Position numbers and translations under genes: made by a program. Source: Bacteroidota bacterium (GTDB taxonomy: Bacteria > Bacteroidota > Bacteroidia > Bacteroidales > P3). From it: 7,527 bases of DNA. The notes beneath the pieces are model-generated. The model ran no database searches. It worked only from the letters and a program-made list of their open reading frames with translations, and was not told the DNA's origin. Below are positions 1-6,726 of the stretch, piece after piece (positions within the stretch are counted from its first letter, which is position 1; every line of letters starts with the position of its first letter). The DNA is taken from positions 1-7,527 of the forward strand of contig JAUNWC010000066.1 of the NCBI GenBank assembly GCA_030540495.1, in the 5' to 3' direction.

Positions 1-58
1 CATTATTTGCAATCATTTTTTCAAATTCTTCTCTTGTTTTGAAAAAATAATTTATTTG
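1..58 (-). pseudogene. Guanylate kinase-like fragment, cut off at both ends
   Basis: Read on the minus strand, codons from about position 58 down to 2 give QINYFFKTREEFEKMIANN, and the next codon begins with G, which would allow Glu. This resembles the segment of bacterial guanylate kinase just after the GMP-binding entry (typically YFF-T-EEF---I-NNEFLE, recalled from family members). A complete enzyme would need about 50-60 more N-terminal residues with the P-loop, but the same frame upstream (58 to 101) shows no kinase sequence and reaches a stop at 101-103. lpxB starts at 103, so no room exists for an intact gene. The rest, if any, lies left of the window. The similarity is short (about 18 residues) and judged by eye. 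It could be chance, a gene remnant, or a join in the assembly. Confidence 0.35.
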
Positions 59-72
59 CGATAAAATCGTTA

Positions 73-81
73 TAAACTTTG
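73..81 (+). promoter_or_regulatory. Possible -7 box upstream of lpxB
   Basis: The stretch TAAACTTTG lies 21 bp before the lpxB start codon. It differs from the Bacteroidota -7 consensus TAnnTTTG by one extra base between TA and TTTG (or, read as AAACTTTG, by one mismatch). No TTTG was found at the expected 19-21 bp further upstream; the nearest, at 55-58, is too close. This is a weak candidate. lpxB could instead be read from a promoter left of the window. Confidence 0.25.
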
Positions 82-102
82 TTATTAAAAGAGTAGTGGT
101 TT

Positions 103-1221
103 ATGAAATATTATGTTATAGCAGGAGAGGTGTCGGGTGATAAGCATACAGCATTGGTTATCAGAAATATAAAAAAAGAGGATGCTAAGGCTGAATTTCG
201 TGGTTTTGGTGGTGAGGATATGAAAAAGGAGGGAACGACTTTGGTTCGTCATATCAAAGATTTGGCTTATATGGGCTTTGTTGAGGTTGCTATGCATTTG
301 AAAACAGTACTTGGCAACCTTTCTTTTTGCAAACAAGATATACTCTCCTATAAACCTGATGCTGTGATTCTTACCGATTATCCGGGGTTTAATTTAAGAA
401 TAGCAAAATTTGCTCACAAACACAATATCAAAGTTTTTTACTATGTTTCTCCTCAGGTTTGGGCATGGAAAAAAAATAGAGTAAAAACCATAAGAAAAGT
501 AATAGACAAACTTTTTGTAATCCTGCCTTTTGAGAAAGATTTTTATAAAAAACATAATATAGAAGTAGAATATTATGGCAATCCTCTTTTGGACGAGATA
601 TCGGAATTTAAGCAAAGAGAGGAGAATAAGCAACAATTTTTGGAGCAACTAAATAGTGGAGATAAACCCATAGTGGCATTGTTGCCGGGTAGTAGAAGTC
701 AAGAAATAAAAAAAATGTTGCCCGAGCAAATCAAACTTTTTGATAAATACAAAGATAAGTTTGATTTTGTTATAGCAGGAGTAAATACTTTTAAGGAAGA
801 TTTTTATAGAAAAATTTTGGGAAACAGGGAGATAAAGATAGTTTTCAACAATACGTATAATTTGCTAAATGTATCTTCGTTTGCCATTGTTTGCTCTGGT
901 ACTGCAACTTTGGAAACTGCCCTTTTCAACGTTCCTCAAATGGTGTGCTACAAAGCCAACTTTTTGTCTTATTTTATTGCAACTTACATAGTTAAGATAA
1001 AACATATTTCTTTGGTAAATATAATAATGAAAAAAGAAGTTGTGAGGGAACTTTTGCAAAACGAGTGCAATGAAAATTCTCTTTTGCAAGAGCTTGAAAA
1101 ACTACTTTACAACAAAGATTATATTGCTCAAATGCAAGAGGATTATAGAGCGCTTGACAACCTTTTGGGCTCGGCGGGAACATCAGAAAAAATTGCAAAA
1201 TATATAGTCAAATCCTTATAA
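103..1221 (+). CDS. lpxB: Lipid-A-disaccharide synthase
   Basis: LpxB joins UDP-2,3-diacylglucosamine to lipid X (2,3-diacylglucosamine 1-phosphate), releasing UDP and forming the beta-1,6 disaccharide of lipid A. It acts at the inner face of the inner membrane and is a GT-B fold glycosyltransferase (family GT19). The 372-residue product has the usual length. Family signatures are visible in order: GEVSGD at residues 8-13, the FGG motif at 35-37, LAYMGF at 54-59, VSPQVWAW at 115-122, the inter-domain segment YYGNP at 157-161, LLPGSRSQEI at 193-202, and SGTATLETAL at 265-274 in the nucleotide-sugar half. The start gives MKYYVIAGE, exactly where family members begin. In many Bacteroidota surE lies just upstream; it is not visible here. 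The gene ends tail to tail with hddC, overlapping it by 6 bp, and no terminator hairpin is seen. Identification is firm. Confidence 0.96.
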   Translation: MKYYVIAGEVSGDKHTALVIRNIKKEDAKAEFRGFGGEDMKKEGTTLVRHIKDLAYMGFVEVAMHLKTVLGNLSFCKQDILSYKPDAVILTDYPGFNLRIAKFAHKHNIKVFYYVSPQVWAWKKNRVKTIRKVIDKLFVILPFEKDFYKKHNIEVEYYGNPLLDEISEFKQREENKQQFLEQLNSGDKPIVALLPGSRSQEIKKMLPEQIKLFDKYKDKFDFVIAGVNTFKEDFYRKILGNREIKIVFNNTYNLLNVSSFAIVCSGTATLETALFNVPQMVCYKANFLSYFIATYIVKIKHISLVNIIMKKEVVRELLQNECNENSLLQELEKLLYNKDYIAQMQEDYRALDNLLGSAGTSEKIAKYIVKSL

Positions 1222-1911
1222 GATTTTGTTTGCTATTTCTCTTTGTGCTTTGTGGTAGTCTTCGGGTATGCCTATGTCTATGAAATAATCCTCGTAAGCA
1301 AAACCAAAAATGTCCTTACGTTTTTGCAACACTTCTTTCTCAAAGGAGAATTTATTTGGATAGTTATTAAGGTTGGTTTTTTCTTTGTTTATCAGATATA
1401 TACCACAATTTATAAGTCCTTGCTTACAAAACTTTTTTTCCTCAAAAGAAGTTATGTTTCCTATCTTATCTACTATCACACTGCCATATCTGTCAAAATC
1501 TTTCATTTCCTTTAATGCCAAAACTATACATGCCTCTGTTTGTAAATATCTTTGGTAAAGATTATCAAAATCTATCATAAAAATAGAATCTCCATTGAGA
1601 ACAAGAATATCATTGTTAGCAGTCTTTTCTGTGGCAAATCGTAATGCTCCACCTGTGCCAAGTGGCTCATTTTCTATGGTATAATCTATTGTAAATCCAA
1701 AATTCTGTCTATTCTCTTTTATCCAAGATACAACAACCTCTGCCATATATCCCAAAGACAAGACCACTTTGCTAATATCATATTTCTCCAAATACTTTAA
1801 CCAATAGTAAAGAAAAGGTTGTTTGTTTATTTCTGCCATACATTTAGGTCGGTCGCTCACCTCACTTCTCAAACGAGTACCCAAGCCTCCCGCCAATATT
1901 ATTGCTTCCAT
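1216..1911 (-). CDS. hddC: D-glycero-alpha-D-manno-heptose 1-phosphate guanylyltransferase
   Basis: A nucleotidyltransferase of the NTP-transferase (RmlA/ManC-like) superfamily. HddC transfers GMP from GTP to heptose 1-phosphate, giving GDP-D-glycero-alpha-D-manno-heptose for cell-surface glycans. The 231-residue product opens with the nucleotide-binding loop LAGGLGTRL (6-14), followed by DRPKCMAEI (20-28) with the conserved Lys23. EPLGTGGA at 82-89 and the metal-binding LNGDS (Asp108) follow. The assignment to heptose rather than mannose or glucose rests on the neighbouring hddA; the fold alone would also fit other sugar-1-phosphate transferases. The start at 1911 gives MEAIILAGG, the normal family N-terminus. 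An in-frame ATG at 2004 would add 31 non-conserved residues and overlap the end of hddA, so it was not chosen. It lies 38 bp after hddA and is last in the minus-strand operon. Confidence 0.85.
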   Translation of the reverse strand: MEAIILAGGLGTRLRSEVSDRPKCMAEINKQPFLYYWLKYLEKYDISKVVLSLGYMAEVVVSWIKENRQNFGFTIDYTIENEPLGTGGALRFATEKTANNDILVLNGDSIFMIDFDNLYQRYLQTEACIVLALKEMKDFDRYGSVIVDKIGNITSFEEKKFCKQGLINCGIYLINKEKTNLNNYPNKFSFEKEVLQKRKDIFGFAYEDYFIDIGIPEDYHKAQREIANKIL

Positions 1912-1949
1912 TTTTTTAGAAAAGATTTTTGATAGTTTTCTTTGTTTTA

Positions 1950-2987
1950 TTAGTAGATTGTCCAGCCGTGAGGTCCATCCTCTGTAAATTGAAAAGGAAT
2001 GCATTTGCCCCCCATTTTATCTAAGGCTTGCATAAGATTATATTTATTTTCGGGTTGAACTACAAGGGTAATAAAACCTCCACCTCCTGCTCCTGAAACC
2101 TTTGCCGCCAATGCACCATTGTTATAAGCCAATTCTACTATGTTGTCTATCTTGCTGTTTGAAATACTTTTTGCCAAGCGTTTTTTTTCTTCCCAGCCTT
2201 TTTTGATTATGTTTGCAAAACCTATAATATCGCCACTCAAAAGACTTTGTTTCATATCCTCTGCACTTTGTTTTATTTTGTGAAGAGATTCTATTGTTTT
2301 GCTGTTTCCTTGTTTGGTATTGTTTTTCTGTTCATCTATTATTTGAGCCGAAGAGCGAGATGCTCCCGTATAGTATATTAGCATAGAGGCTTCTAATTCG
2401 TCTTTTATCCAACGTTTGATTTTCAAAGGATTGACTATAACCACATCATTTGGCCTAAATTCCATATAGTTAAATCCTCCAAACGTGGCTGCATATTGGT
2501 CTTGTTTGCCTCCGGCAAGCAACAAATCCAAACGCTCTATTTCGTATGCCAAACGTGCTGTTTCATAATCGCCCATAGGTAAAGACAACATCTCTATAAA
2601 GGCTTTTAGTATGCAAACTACCATAGTAGAAGAAGACCCTAAGCCAGAGCCTGCAGGAGCATCGGAATATGTTGTCATTTTAAAGGAAAAAGCAGGCAAA
2701 TTAAAATCTTTTATTATTCTATTATAAACACCTTTTCCCAAAGAAAGTATGCCATTTATAGGCAGTTGTTTTTGCACGGGAAGAATTTCTCTTTGGTCAA
2801 TATCTGCCGCATAGATTTCTATTTTGTTGTTATTGGTCTTTTCTATGGTACAGTGTGCATAGAGATCTATGGTTGCGTTTAACACCACTCCTCCGTATAT
2901 ATCGCTATAAGGAGAAACATCAGTACCACCTCCGGCAAGTCCCAAACGCAAAGGTGCTTTACTTCTTATGATTTTTGCTTGTGCCAT
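1950..2987 (-). CDS. hddA: D-glycero-alpha-D-manno-heptose 7-phosphate kinase (GHMP kinase)
   Basis: A GHMP-family small-molecule kinase of 345 residues. HddA phosphorylates D-glycero-D-manno-heptose 7-phosphate at O-1 with ATP to give the alpha-1,7-bisphosphate. GmhB then removes the 7-phosphate and HddC activates the product. The N-terminal motif APLRLGLAGGGTD is at residues 11-23, with the PYSD-YGG-V-N-TID continuation typical of HddA. The ATP-binding motif PAGSGLGSSS is at 111-120, and the C-terminal GHMP motif KVSGAGGGGF is at 296-305. Older annotations sometimes name such proteins 'dehydrogenase'; the motifs do not support that. It follows the Plug-like gene after 28 bp and precedes hddC by 38 bp, so it is probably co-transcribed with both. 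A related sugar kinase (for example for fucose) is the main alternative, but pairing with hddC favours heptose. Confidence 0.87.
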   Translation of the reverse strand: MAQAKIIRSKAPLRLGLAGGGTDVSPYSDIYGGVVLNATIDLYAHCTIEKTNNNKIEIYAADIDQREILPVQKQLPINGILSLGKGVYNRIIKDFNLPAFSFKMTTYSDAPAGSGLGSSSTMVVCILKAFIEMLSLPMGDYETARLAYEIERLDLLLAGGKQDQYAATFGGFNYMEFRPNDVVIVNPLKIKRWIKDELEASMLIYYTGASRSSAQIIDEQKNNTKQGNSKTIESLHKIKQSAEDMKQSLLSGDIIGFANIIKKGWEEKKRLAKSISNSKIDNIVELAYNNGALAAKVSGAGGGGFITLVVQPENKYNLMQALDKMGGKCIPFQFTEDGPHGWTIY

Positions 2988-3015
2988 AAAAATACAATAG
3001 TTGTTAAAGAAGTTT

Positions 3016-4260
3016 TTAAGATTTATTTACAAGTGTATAGCCAATAAGTTCGTCATAGTTGTCAGAAAAATTGCGATAATAGACAAACACCTTATAAGCA
3101 TTGTTGGTCTCATAATGATTGCCCTCTACTTCTTTTGTAGAGCCTTCGGAAAGAAAGTTTGGCAAAAAAAGTATCTGATAATTATAATACCCTTGTTTTA
3201 GATACAAAGTGGCTAAGTATTTTCCGTCTTGGTATTCAAATTTATTTTGCTCGTTCATTCGCCAGTCAGACAAGTCGCCTACAACATAATAGTTACCCTC
3301 TAAGGTATAAGGTAAAGGAAGAGAAAAATATACCCATACATAGTCGCTACTTGTATTTCTATCCTCTTGGTATTCATTTCTTATATAAAATTTGCCGTTA
3401 ATATCCTTTTCGGTGGAATAGGCAAAAGATTTCTTTATTCTCTCTGCTCTTAGTATAGCAATGTTTTGATTATCATAAAAATCCAAACGCTCTACATAAT
3501 TGCTTTTGTTACGCAAAGAGGTTATATCAAAATTTCTAAATTCATTACCTCCAAGGAACTGATTGCTTTCATCAAAGGAAAAATCAATATCTGCTCCGCT
3601 ATTTCCTCTCAAACGTAGGCGTCTTTTGTTGTCTTCTCGTCCATTTTGCTGAACAATAACTTGCATATATTTTTCGGGTTCAGAAAAAAATCTCATACCC
3701 TTTGCTCCTACTTTTACATTTACTTCTTGCGTGGTTTGTTGCAAAGATGTTAGGGAGGAAGGGCGTATTTCTGTTTTTATATTGGTTTGGTCATCCACAC
3801 AATAAAAACGCCGAGTAAGTACAAGGTCATCTTCCCTACCTGCTAAAAATACTTTAATAATATAGTTGCCCGATTTGGTTATCTTCATATTAGAAGAAGG
3901 TATTGTTTGAGAATAATGTACATATCTTTGTATGGTATTGAAAGAATTGTTAAAATTCTCTATTGGTTGTACCTCAAATCCCTCCAAATATAACATAACA
4001 TCCAATTCACTCTCTGTCCAATCTGCATTACAATGTACTATGGTGTATTCATAGTTTTGAGTTTCTTCTGAGAGTTCGTCAAATTGCAAGAGAAGTTTTT
4101 GACTTGAATTAAGATACAAGACAGGCTCTGACATAAGGTTGCCTTGTTGCTCCAATGTAACTGTTTTTATCAAAGGAGAGTAGGCTCTATTTTCCCAAAC
4201 ATATTGAGCGTGAGAAATTAAACTCACGCCCAATAACAACATATATATAATGTATTTCAT
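3016..4260 (-). CDS. Type IX secretion system Plug-like protein (DUF5103 family)
   Basis: A secreted 414-residue protein of the family formerly called DUF5103. The Flavobacterium johnsoniae member, Plug, closes the periplasmic end of the giant SprA translocon of the type IX secretion system when no substrate occupies it. The N-terminus MKYIIYMLLLGVSLISHA is a clear signal peptide, with likely cleavage after SHA (residue 18). The conserved N-terminal part follows, including IKTV near 30, HCNADW near 95 and a stretch with SGNYIIKVF and LTRRFY. The C-terminal part, with GDLSDW and a later alternating strand pattern ending in QGYYNYQI, resembles a beta-sandwich of the carbohydrate-binding-like type. 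That last point is inference. The start at 4260 is chosen because it begins the signal peptide; the longer frame from 4368 overlaps pepP and adds 36 residues with no homology. It lies 41 bp after the aminopeptidase gene. Confidence 0.82.
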   Translation of the reverse strand: MKYIIYMLLLGVSLISHAQYVWENRAYSPLIKTVTLEQQGNLMSEPVLYLNSSQKLLLQFDELSEETQNYEYTIVHCNADWTESELDVMLYLEGFEVQPIENFNNSFNTIQRYVHYSQTIPSSNMKITKSGNYIIKVFLAGREDDLVLTRRFYCVDDQTNIKTEIRPSSLTSLQQTTQEVNVKVGAKGMRFFSEPEKYMQVIVQQNGREDNKRRLRLRGNSGADIDFSFDESNQFLGGNEFRNFDITSLRNKSNYVERLDFYDNQNIAILRAERIKKSFAYSTEKDINGKFYIRNEYQEDRNTSSDYVWVYFSLPLPYTLEGNYYVVGDLSDWRMNEQNKFEYQDGKYLATLYLKQGYYNYQILFLPNFLSEGSTKEVEGNHYETNNAYKVFVYYRNFSDNYDELIGYTLVNKS

Positions 4261-4301
4261 TTCTATACAGGTAAGTAAAAAAACAATTGAGTTTTTCTGT
4301 G

Positions 4302-5693
4302 CTATGCTTCCATTTCTTTTTCCACTTCGGCTACGGTTTTTGGAATAGGTTTGCCCAAAACTCTGCATCCGTCTTTGGTTATCAATACATCGTCCTCTAT
4401 TCTTATACCTCCAAAGTCTTTAAATTTCTCAACCTCTTCGTAGTTAATAAAGTCAATGCATTTCTTTTCGGCTCTCCATTGGTTTATAAGTGCAGGTATG
4501 AAATAACATCCTGGCTCGTCTGTTATAACAAAGCCCTCTTGCAGTTCTCTTCCCAAACGCAAAGAAGATAAGCCAAACTGAGAAGAACGAACGTTTTTCT
4601 TATCATAACCTACATAGTTTTCACCATAATTTTCCATATCATGAACATCCAAGCCCATCATATGTCCTAAGCCGTGAGGCATAAACATAGCCATAGCACC
4701 TTGTCTTACAGCCTCTTTTATATCTCCTTTCATCAAGCCCAAGGACTTTAATCCTTCTCCCAATCTTTCCACAGCGGCAAGATGAATGTCTGAATATTTT
4801 ACATTTGGTTTGCAAAGATTTAGCACCAATAGTTGTGCAGAAAGTACAGCCTCATAAATCGCTTTTTGTCTTGCGTCAAATTTGCCGCCCACGGGTACAG
4901 AACGAGTAATATCTGAGCAATATCCCATAGGATTTTCGCAACCTGCATCAGAAACAATCATTCTTCCTTTTTTGATTTGCAAAGAATGGTCGTGACCATG
5001 AAGTATTTCTCCATGTGTGGTTAGTATGATAGGGAAAGAAACCGGACCACCTCCAGCAAGAGCAATACCTTCCATAGTACCCGCTATTTGATATTCATAA
5101 GTACCTTCGTTTCTTGCCATATGCATCATGGTAGTATGCATAATGTAAGCGTTATCTATGGCTTTCTCTATCTCAACAATTTCTTGCTCAGATTTTATAG
5201 AACGTTGCTTAACACAAGCCGCTATTAATTCTTTGGAAACATATGCTTGTATATACCTATAATCCAAATGAAGAATATCGGCAATAAATTCCACGGTTTC
5301 TGCTCTGTAAGGAGGAACAAAATGCAATTTTCTTTTCTCAAAAACAGCCTTGTCCATAAGGTTTCTAAGGTCTTTGATGGTACCAGAATTTTTTACTCCT
5401 ATTTCTGAGGCTCTTTCGCTAAGAGAAGGTATTGGACCAGTCCAAATAATATCTGCCATATCTACCTCTTCGCCAAACAAATATTCTTCTTTGTTATCTA
5501 TGTCTATAACTCCCACTAAGCCTTGTATATCGTAACCAAAGAAATAACGAAAAGTACTATCTTGACGAAATGAATATTGATTTGCAGGATAGTTGAACGA
5601 TACATCGGTATTGCCAACTACAAGTATTAAACCACTTTCCACATCACAGGCTAATTGTTGACGCCTTTTTACGTAAGTATCTTTTGAAAACAT
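4302..5693 (-). CDS. pepP: Xaa-Pro aminopeptidase (aminopeptidase P, M24B family)
   Basis: A dinuclear-metal (usually Mn) peptidase that removes an N-terminal residue preceding proline. The 463-residue length is normal for aminopeptidase P. The first ~165 residues form the creatinase/AMP N-terminal domain (YPANQYSFRQDSTFRYFFGY at 35-54). The pita-bread catalytic domain follows. The five metal ligands are present: Asp249 (SDAG), Asp261 (SDITR), His344 (GLGHMMGLDVHD), Glu393 (TDEPGCYF) and Glu433 (IRIEDD). The accessory histidines His340 and His351 are also there. There is no signal peptide, so it is probably cytosolic and acts in peptide recycling. It is the first gene of the four-gene minus-strand run, with a stop codon TAG. 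A link to the envelope genes downstream is not evident from its function. Confidence 0.93.
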   Translation of the reverse strand: MFSKDTYVKRRQQLACDVESGLILVVGNTDVSFNYPANQYSFRQDSTFRYFFGYDIQGLVGVIDIDNKEEYLFGEEVDMADIIWTGPIPSLSERASEIGVKNSGTIKDLRNLMDKAVFEKRKLHFVPPYRAETVEFIADILHLDYRYIQAYVSKELIAACVKQRSIKSEQEIVEIEKAIDNAYIMHTTMMHMARNEGTYEYQIAGTMEGIALAGGGPVSFPIILTTHGEILHGHDHSLQIKKGRMIVSDAGCENPMGYCSDITRSVPVGGKFDARQKAIYEAVLSAQLLVLNLCKPNVKYSDIHLAAVERLGEGLKSLGLMKGDIKEAVRQGAMAMFMPHGLGHMMGLDVHDMENYGENYVGYDKKNVRSSQFGLSSLRLGRELQEGFVITDEPGCYFIPALINQWRAEKKCIDFINYEEVEKFKDFGGIRIEDDVLITKDGCRVLGKPIPKTVAEVEKEMEA

Positions 5694-5767
5694 AACTACT
5701 CTCCTTATATTTATTGTTTATATTTTTCTATCTATTATCTGCATTTGTTGTTCAAATATTTATTTTG

Positions 5768-5798
5768 CAATATTATGAAAATTTATTCAAATGGCAAA
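5768..5798 (-). promoter_or_regulatory. Candidate promoter for the pepP-plug-hddA-hddC operon
   Basis: Reading the minus strand, TTTG (5798-5795) is followed after 19 bp by TAATATTG (5775-5768). This fits the Bacteroidota pattern TTTG-N19-21-TAnnTTTG with one mismatch in the -7 box. Transcription would begin near 5762, leaving a leader of roughly 65-70 nt before the pepP start codon. It is the best match on this strand in the 175-bp divergent gap between pepP and rnfA. It is a pattern match only. Confidence 0.4.
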
Positions 5799-5838
5799 AA
5801 AATATGCAAATAAAAGATAAGAGTTTATTTTATTTTAC

Positions 5839-5846
5839 TAACTTTG
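5839..5846 (+). promoter_or_regulatory. Perfect Bacteroidota -7 box for rnfA
   Basis: TAACTTTG matches TAnnTTTG exactly and lies 22 bp before the rnfA start codon. Transcription would begin around 5852-5854, giving a leader of only about 15 nt with no Shine-Dalgarno sequence, as is common in this phylum. No TTTG is found 19-21 bp upstream, so the -33 half is weak or absent, which could mean modest or activator-dependent expression. Confidence 0.5.
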
Positions 5847-5868
5847 CAATCTAAAAATATATGAACTT

Positions 5869-6447
5869 ATGGAGTATTTAAAGATTTTTGTTTTTGCAGT
5901 TTTTGTAAGCAATGTGGTTTTAAGTCAATTTTTGGGAATATGTCCTTTTCTTGGCGTTTCCAATAAGGTTAGCACAGCAACTGGTATGGGTTTGGCTGTT
6001 GTATTTGTTATGACTTTGGCTACTTTGGTTACCTTTCCTATACAATACTATTTACTTATTCCTTTGCACCTTGAATTTTTGCAAACCATAATGTTTATTC
6101 TCGTAATAGCGGCTTTGGTGCAAATGGTTGAGATAGTTTTAAAGAAGATTTCTCCAGCCCTTTATCAGTCTTTGGGAGTTTTTCTTCCTCTTATTACTAC
6201 CAACTGTGCAGTTTTGGGAGTAGCAATAGTGGTCATTCAAAAGGAGTTTGCTCTTTTGCCGGGTCTTATGTATAGTTTCTCTATGGCAATAGGTTTTACC
6301 CTTGCTTTGATTATTTTTGCAGGAATAAGAGAGCATTTGGATTTGATGGATATGCCAAAAGGAATGAAAGGCGCACCTATTTCTTTGATATCCGCTGGAA
6401 TACTTGCTATGGCATTTATGGGATTTGCTGGTTTGGTTAAGTTGTAA
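5869..6447 (+). CDS. rnfA: Rnf/Rsx electron-transport complex subunit A
   Basis: An integral membrane subunit of the Rnf complex, which couples electron transfer between ferredoxin and NAD to Na+ or H+ movement across the inner membrane. The 192-residue product matches the usual RnfA length (about 190) and has around six hydrophobic helices. Family hallmarks are LSQFLGICPFLGVS (18-31), TTNCAVLGVA (110-119) and the C-terminal MPKGMKGAPISLISAGI followed by AMAFMGFAGL. Cys25 and Cys113 sit at the positions known in the RnfA/NqrE family to help hold an intramembrane iron-sulfur cluster shared with the partner RnfE/NqrD. The C-terminal motif and LGICPFLG favour RnfA over NqrE. RnfA normally ends an rnfBCDGEA operon, but no other rnf gene is beside it here: it has its own -7 box and is followed by a strong terminator. 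Confidence 0.93.
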   Translation: MEYLKIFVFAVFVSNVVLSQFLGICPFLGVSNKVSTATGMGLAVVFVMTLATLVTFPIQYYLLIPLHLEFLQTIMFILVIAALVQMVEIVLKKISPALYQSLGVFLPLITTNCAVLGVAIVVIQKEFALLPGLMYSFSMAIGFTLALIIFAGIREHLDLMDMPKGMKGAPISLISAGILAMAFMGFAGLVKL

Positions 6448-6470
6448 AAAAAGAGAATTATAAATAAAAG

Positions 6471-6511
6471 AAAGCATAGCAAACTGTTTTAAAAGTTTGC
6501 TATGCTTTTTT
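6471..6511 (+). terminator. Strong intrinsic terminator after rnfA
   Basis: A perfect 15-bp inverted repeat, AAAGCATAGCAAACT (6471-6485) and its complement (6494-6508), is separated by an 8-nt loop and runs into a T tract (6506-6511). It begins 23 bp after the rnfA stop codon. The opposite strand after the stem is also rich in T, so it could work in both directions. Confidence 0.88.
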
Positions 6512-6512
6512 G

Positions 6513-6584
6513 TAGGTTTAGAAATAGGTATTTATAGGTTAGCATAGGTTGGAGGCACAGCCTGTTTTATAGGTTGTAATAGGT
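6513..6584. repeat. Six TAGGT repeats spaced mostly by 10 bp
   Basis: TAGGT occurs at 6513, 6525, 6535, 6545, 6570 and 6580, usually as ATAGGTT. The spacings are 12, 10, 10, 25 and 10 bp, so most copies lie on the same face of the helix. Between the fourth and fifth copies sits a small palindrome, AGGC-ACA-GCCT (6553-6563). The pattern could be a decayed tandem repeat with a 10-bp unit or a cluster of binding sites. No coding frame of note crosses it. Confidence 0.5.
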
Positions 6585-6610
6585 GACGATAAGCATATGA
6601 CAAAATATAA

Positions 6611-6661
6611 GGGCTTTGCCCAATAAAACATCCTGTGGGTGCTTTGCCCAATAAGACAGGC
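6611..6661. repeat. Two direct repeats with small hairpins, 28-bp period
   Basis: GCTTTGCCCAATAA occurs at 6613-6626 and 6641-6654. The match extends to GCTTTGCCCAATAARACA, with one mismatch. Each copy is part of a short hairpin: GGGC-TTT-GCCC at 6611-6621, and CCTGTGGG (6632-6639) against CCC (6647-6649) plus ACAGG (6656-6660). The ATAAGACAGGC at 6651-6661 is also nearly complementary to GCCTGTTTTAT at 6560-6570 (one G-T pair), so the block could fold back on the TAGGT region. Function is unknown. Confidence 0.5.
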
Positions 6662-6679
6662 AGTTCCAGAAAAACATAA

Positions 6680-6703
6680 GCAGGTGAAAAACTTTTCACC
6701 TGC
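6680..6703 (-). terminator. Hairpin after the thioredoxin-like gene
   Basis: GCAGGTGAAAA (6680-6690) and TTTTCACCTGC (6693-6703) form a perfect 11-bp inverted repeat with a very short loop. On the minus strand the stem is followed by TTATGTTTTTC, a usable T tract, and the hairpin lies 24 bp after the TAG at 6727-6729. This fits a terminator for the minus-strand genes on its right. On the plus strand there is no T tract after it. Confidence 0.6.
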
Positions 6704-6726
6704 CTATATACTACACATGATTATCT

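Noticed and set aside
1243..1558. Plus-strand open frames opposite hddC and similar frames elsewhere
   Set aside because: They are antisense shadows of well-supported genes, with no family motifs.
1912..2004. Longer start for hddC at ATG 2004
   Set aside because: The added 31 residues are not like the family and would overlap hddA; the family N-terminus begins at 1911.
4261..4368. Longer start for the Plug-like protein at ATG 4368
   Set aside because: It would overlap the end of pepP and place 36 unrelated residues before a good signal peptide.
6613..6654. CRISPR array
   Set aside because: Only two 14-18 bp copies with a 10-14 bp gap; too short and too few.
6567..6677. A minus-strand frame of 37 codons from ATG 6677
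   Set aside because: It is made of the hairpin repeats, has no recognisable domain, and lies after a terminator hairpin.
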